From: an uncultured Pelagibacteraceae bacterium
GTDB lineage: Bacteria > Pseudomonadota > Alphaproteobacteria > Pelagibacterales > Pelagibacteraceae
Assembly: GCA_902603945.1 (NCBI GenBank)
Contig: CACKWP010000008.1
Location: forward strand, 1-37,662
Direction of reading: 5' to 3'
Length of the DNA: 37,662 nt
A model generated the notes under the pieces. That model saw nothing but the letters and a program-made list of their open reading frames with translations, searched no databases and had not been told where the DNA came from. Below, piece after piece: positions 35,783 to 37,662 of the stretch. A program made the translations under genes and the position numbers. The first letter of the stretch is position 1, and every line of letters starts with the position of its first letter.

Positions 35783-37600
35783 ATGACAGAAACAATCAGA
35801 AATATAACAATCATCGCCCATGTTGATCATGGAAAAACTACTTTAATTGACAATTTAATGAAGCAAAGTGGAACGTTTAGAGAAAATGAAAATGTAGAAG
35901 AGAGAATTATGGACTCGGGTGAATTAGAGAAAGAAAGAGGTATTACAATTTTAGCTAAACCAACATCCATCAATTGGAAAAATTCTAGAATCAATATTAT
36001 TGATACTCCGGGCCACAGAGATTTTGCAGCTGAGGTGGAGAGGGTTTTACATATGGCTGATGGAGCCCTACTTTTGATTGACTCAGCTGAAGGTGTGATG
36101 CCTCAAACAAAATTTGTTTTATCTAAAGCCTTGAAACAGGGTTTAAAACCTATAGTAGTGATAAATAAGTTGGATAAACCTGATCAAAGAGCCAATGAAG
36201 TGCTCGATGAAACATTTGATTTATTTGTAAATTTAGATGCAAATGAGGAGCAACTCGACTTTCCGGTATTATATGCCAGCGGAAGATCTGGGTGGGCGTC
36301 AAAAGAAATAAACGGTCCAAGAGAAAATTTACAACCTTTACTTAATTTAATTATTGAAAAAGTAAAACCATCCTCTTCTGATAAGAAAAAACCTTTTGCA
36401 ATGCTTTCTACGCTTCTCTATGCAGATAGTTTTCTTGGAAGAAGTTTAGTTGGAAAAATTGCTCAGGGAACAGCAAAAGCTAATCAACAAATTAAAGCAA
36501 TTAATCTCGAAGGTAATAAAGTAGACGAAGGTAGATTAACAAAAATATTTAGATATGAAGGCACAAAAAAAGTTCCAATAGAGCAAGGGGAGGCTGGAGA
36601 TATTGTGATCATAGCTGGACTTGAAAAAGCAAACGTTGCCGACACTATATGCGATTTAGAGGTTAGTGAACCTATAAATGCTACGCCTATAGATCCCCCT
36701 ACTATGTCTATTACAATTACAGTTAATAGTTCTCCCTTGGCTGGTATGGAAGGAAAAAAACTTACAAGCACACTAATAAGAGATCGCCTTATTCTAGAAG
36801 CTGAAAATAATGTGGGCATTAGTTTTGCTGAAAATGAAAACAGGGACTCATTTATAATAAGCGGAAGAGGTGAGCTAATGTTAGAAATTCTTTTAACTCA
36901 GATGAGGAGAGAGGGATTTGAAATGACTGTTAGCCCTCCAAAAGTATTAATTAAAAAAGATACGGAAGGTAATAAGCTTGAACCTATTGAAGAAATAACT
37001 ATGGATCTTGATGAAGAGTTTTCGTCTAAAGTAATAGACTCAATGAATAGAAGAAAAGGAAAATTAATAGACTTGAAAGATACTGGGAAAGGAAAAAAAA
37101 GGTTGATTTTCCACGCACCAACTAGAGGACTTATGGGTTACACAAGTCGATTTTTAACTTTAACGAAGGGAACCGGTGTAATAAATAGAATTTTTCACTC
37201 TTATGGAAAATATACAGGAGAGATGGAAGGAAGAAGAAACGGTGCTTTAATTTCCATGGAGGACGGAAAAGCTGTAGCATTTGCAATTTTTAATTTACAG
37301 GCTCGTGGTGAGATGTTTGTAAAGCATAACGATCCAGTTTATAAAGGAATGATAGTAGGCCTTTCATCAAAAAGTGGTGATCTAGAGATAAATGTTTTAA
37401 AAGGAAAGAAACTTACTAATATGAGAACTCAAGGAACTGATGAAAACGTAGTTTTAACTCCAGTTAGAAAAATGGCTATTGCAGAGCAATTAAGTATACT
37501 CAATACGGATGAAGCGCTGGAAATAACACCCTTGTCTTGCAGGTTAAGAAAAGTAATTTTAGATACTCATGAAAGAAAAAGGCAATCAAAATCATCGTAA
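35783..37600 (+). CDS. typA: Translational GTPase TypA/BipA
   Basis: BipA is an EF-G-like GTPase that aids 50S assembly and growth at low temperature. The 605 aa protein has G1 AHVDHGKT (12-19), the switch region ERGITI (51-56), G3 DTPGH (74-78) and G4 NKLD (128-131), then domain II and III, and the BipA-specific C-terminal region with RGLMGYTSRFLTLTKGTG and the terminal LDTHERKR. The ATG is fixed by the conserved RNITIIAHVDH start. The gene begins just 2 nt after the CCA of tRNA-fMet, so no independent leader exists. Confidence 0.97.
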   Translation: MTETIRNITIIAHVDHGKTTLIDNLMKQSGTFRENENVEERIMDSGELEKERGITILAKPTSINWKNSRINIIDTPGHRDFAAEVERVLHMADGALLLIDSAEGVMPQTKFVLSKALKQGLKPIVVINKLDKPDQRANEVLDETFDLFVNLDANEEQLDFPVLYASGRSGWASKEINGPRENLQPLLNLIIEKVKPSSSDKKKPFAMLSTLLYADSFLGRSLVGKIAQGTAKANQQIKAINLEGNKVDEGRLTKIFRYEGTKKVPIEQGEAGDIVIIAGLEKANVADTICDLEVSEPINATPIDPPTMSITITVNSSPLAGMEGKKLTSTLIRDRLILEAENNVGISFAENENRDSFIISGRGELMLEILLTQMRREGFEMTVSPPKVLIKKDTEGNKLEPIEEITMDLDEEFSSKVIDSMNRRKGKLIDLKDTGKGKKRLIFHAPTRGLMGYTSRFLTLTKGTGVINRIFHSYGKYTGEMEGRRNGALISMEDGKAVAFAIFNLQARGEMFVKHNDPVYKGMIVGLSSKSGDLEINVLKGKKLTNMRTQGTDENVVLTPVRKMAIAEQLSILNTDEALEITPLSCRLRKVILDTHERKRQSKSS

Positions 37601-37662
37601 TTTAAGTTTACAAAATATGAATATACCCTTAATTTTACAACTATGAAGTATTTTAGCATAGA

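Noticed and set aside
37601-37662. Possible start of another gene at ATG 37643
   Set aside because: Only six codons are visible before the window ends; nothing can be recognised. An ATG at 37618 runs into a stop after nine codons.

Overview
The window looks like part of a streamlined alphaproteobacterial genome, most likely the marine SAR11 clade (Pelagibacterales). It is strongly A+T-rich, and Lys, Asn and Ile codons dominate. Genes sit 0-10 nt apart or overlap by 1-14 nt. There are no insertion sequences and no CRISPR array, and no gene-free stretch exceeds about 110 nt. Several gene orders are typical of Alphaproteobacteria: yebC-ruvC-tolQRAB-pal-cpoB-tilS-ftsH-folP-glmM, and zapA divergent from tkt-pgk-fba. 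The SAR11 assignment is inference from composition and synteny; no database was searched.

Layout. 1-5426 holds isoprenoid, vitamin and aromatic metabolism: the 3' part of a long-chain polyprenyl diphosphate synthase, pdxH, aroC, and an xseB-ispA-dxs operon. 5448-10386 starts with the tRNA-modification gene tsaC/Sua5 and a two-gene ABC-2 exporter. It then runs into three accessory-looking genes: a putative Fe(II)/2-oxoglutarate oxygenase, an FkbM-type methyltransferase and a GT17-like glycosyltransferase. That run ends at an oppositely oriented tRNA-Arg(TCG). 10494-12401 carries an RluA-family pseudouridine synthase and the heat-shock sigma factor rpoH. 12398-28145 is a long minus-strand block. 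Read in its own direction it encodes two cell-division-type coiled-coil proteins (one is ZapA), fthC, a YmdB-type phosphoesterase, yebC, a RuvC-like resolvase, the Tol-Pal envelope system, tilS, ftsH, folP, glmM, thiD and purA. 28204-37600 is a plus-strand block: tkt-pgk-fba, a ThiE-like gene, efp, suhB, rpmE, trcR, rpsU, a cold-shock gene, the initiator tRNA and typA/bipA.

How the genes work together. Dxs, IspA and the polyprenyl synthase supply isoprenoid precursors and quinone side chains. TolQRAB-Pal-CpoB and GlmM serve the envelope, and FtsH serves membrane protein quality control. Tkt, Pgk and Fba are central carbon enzymes, although gap is absent from its usual place between tkt and pgk. 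ThiD plus a ThiE-like protein fits assembly of thiamine from a pyrimidine precursor. The right end is a translation-centred cluster: EF-P, L31, S21, a cold-shock protein, initiator tRNA and BipA.

Most notable observations. (1) rpsU (S21) at 35275-35469 has no ATG, GTG or TTG start; an ATA codon sits 5 nt after a perfect GGAGG, and the stop of an 8-codon upstream ORF overlaps it. (2) The initiator tRNA-fMet is wedged between csp (5 nt) and typA (2 nt), so tRNA processing would probably leave typA leaderless. (3) The ruvC position holds a phage-type RuvC-like protein, with ruvA, ruvB and ybgC missing from the locus. (4) The oxygenase-methyltransferase-glycosyltransferase trio follows an ABC-2 exporter and abuts a tRNA gene.
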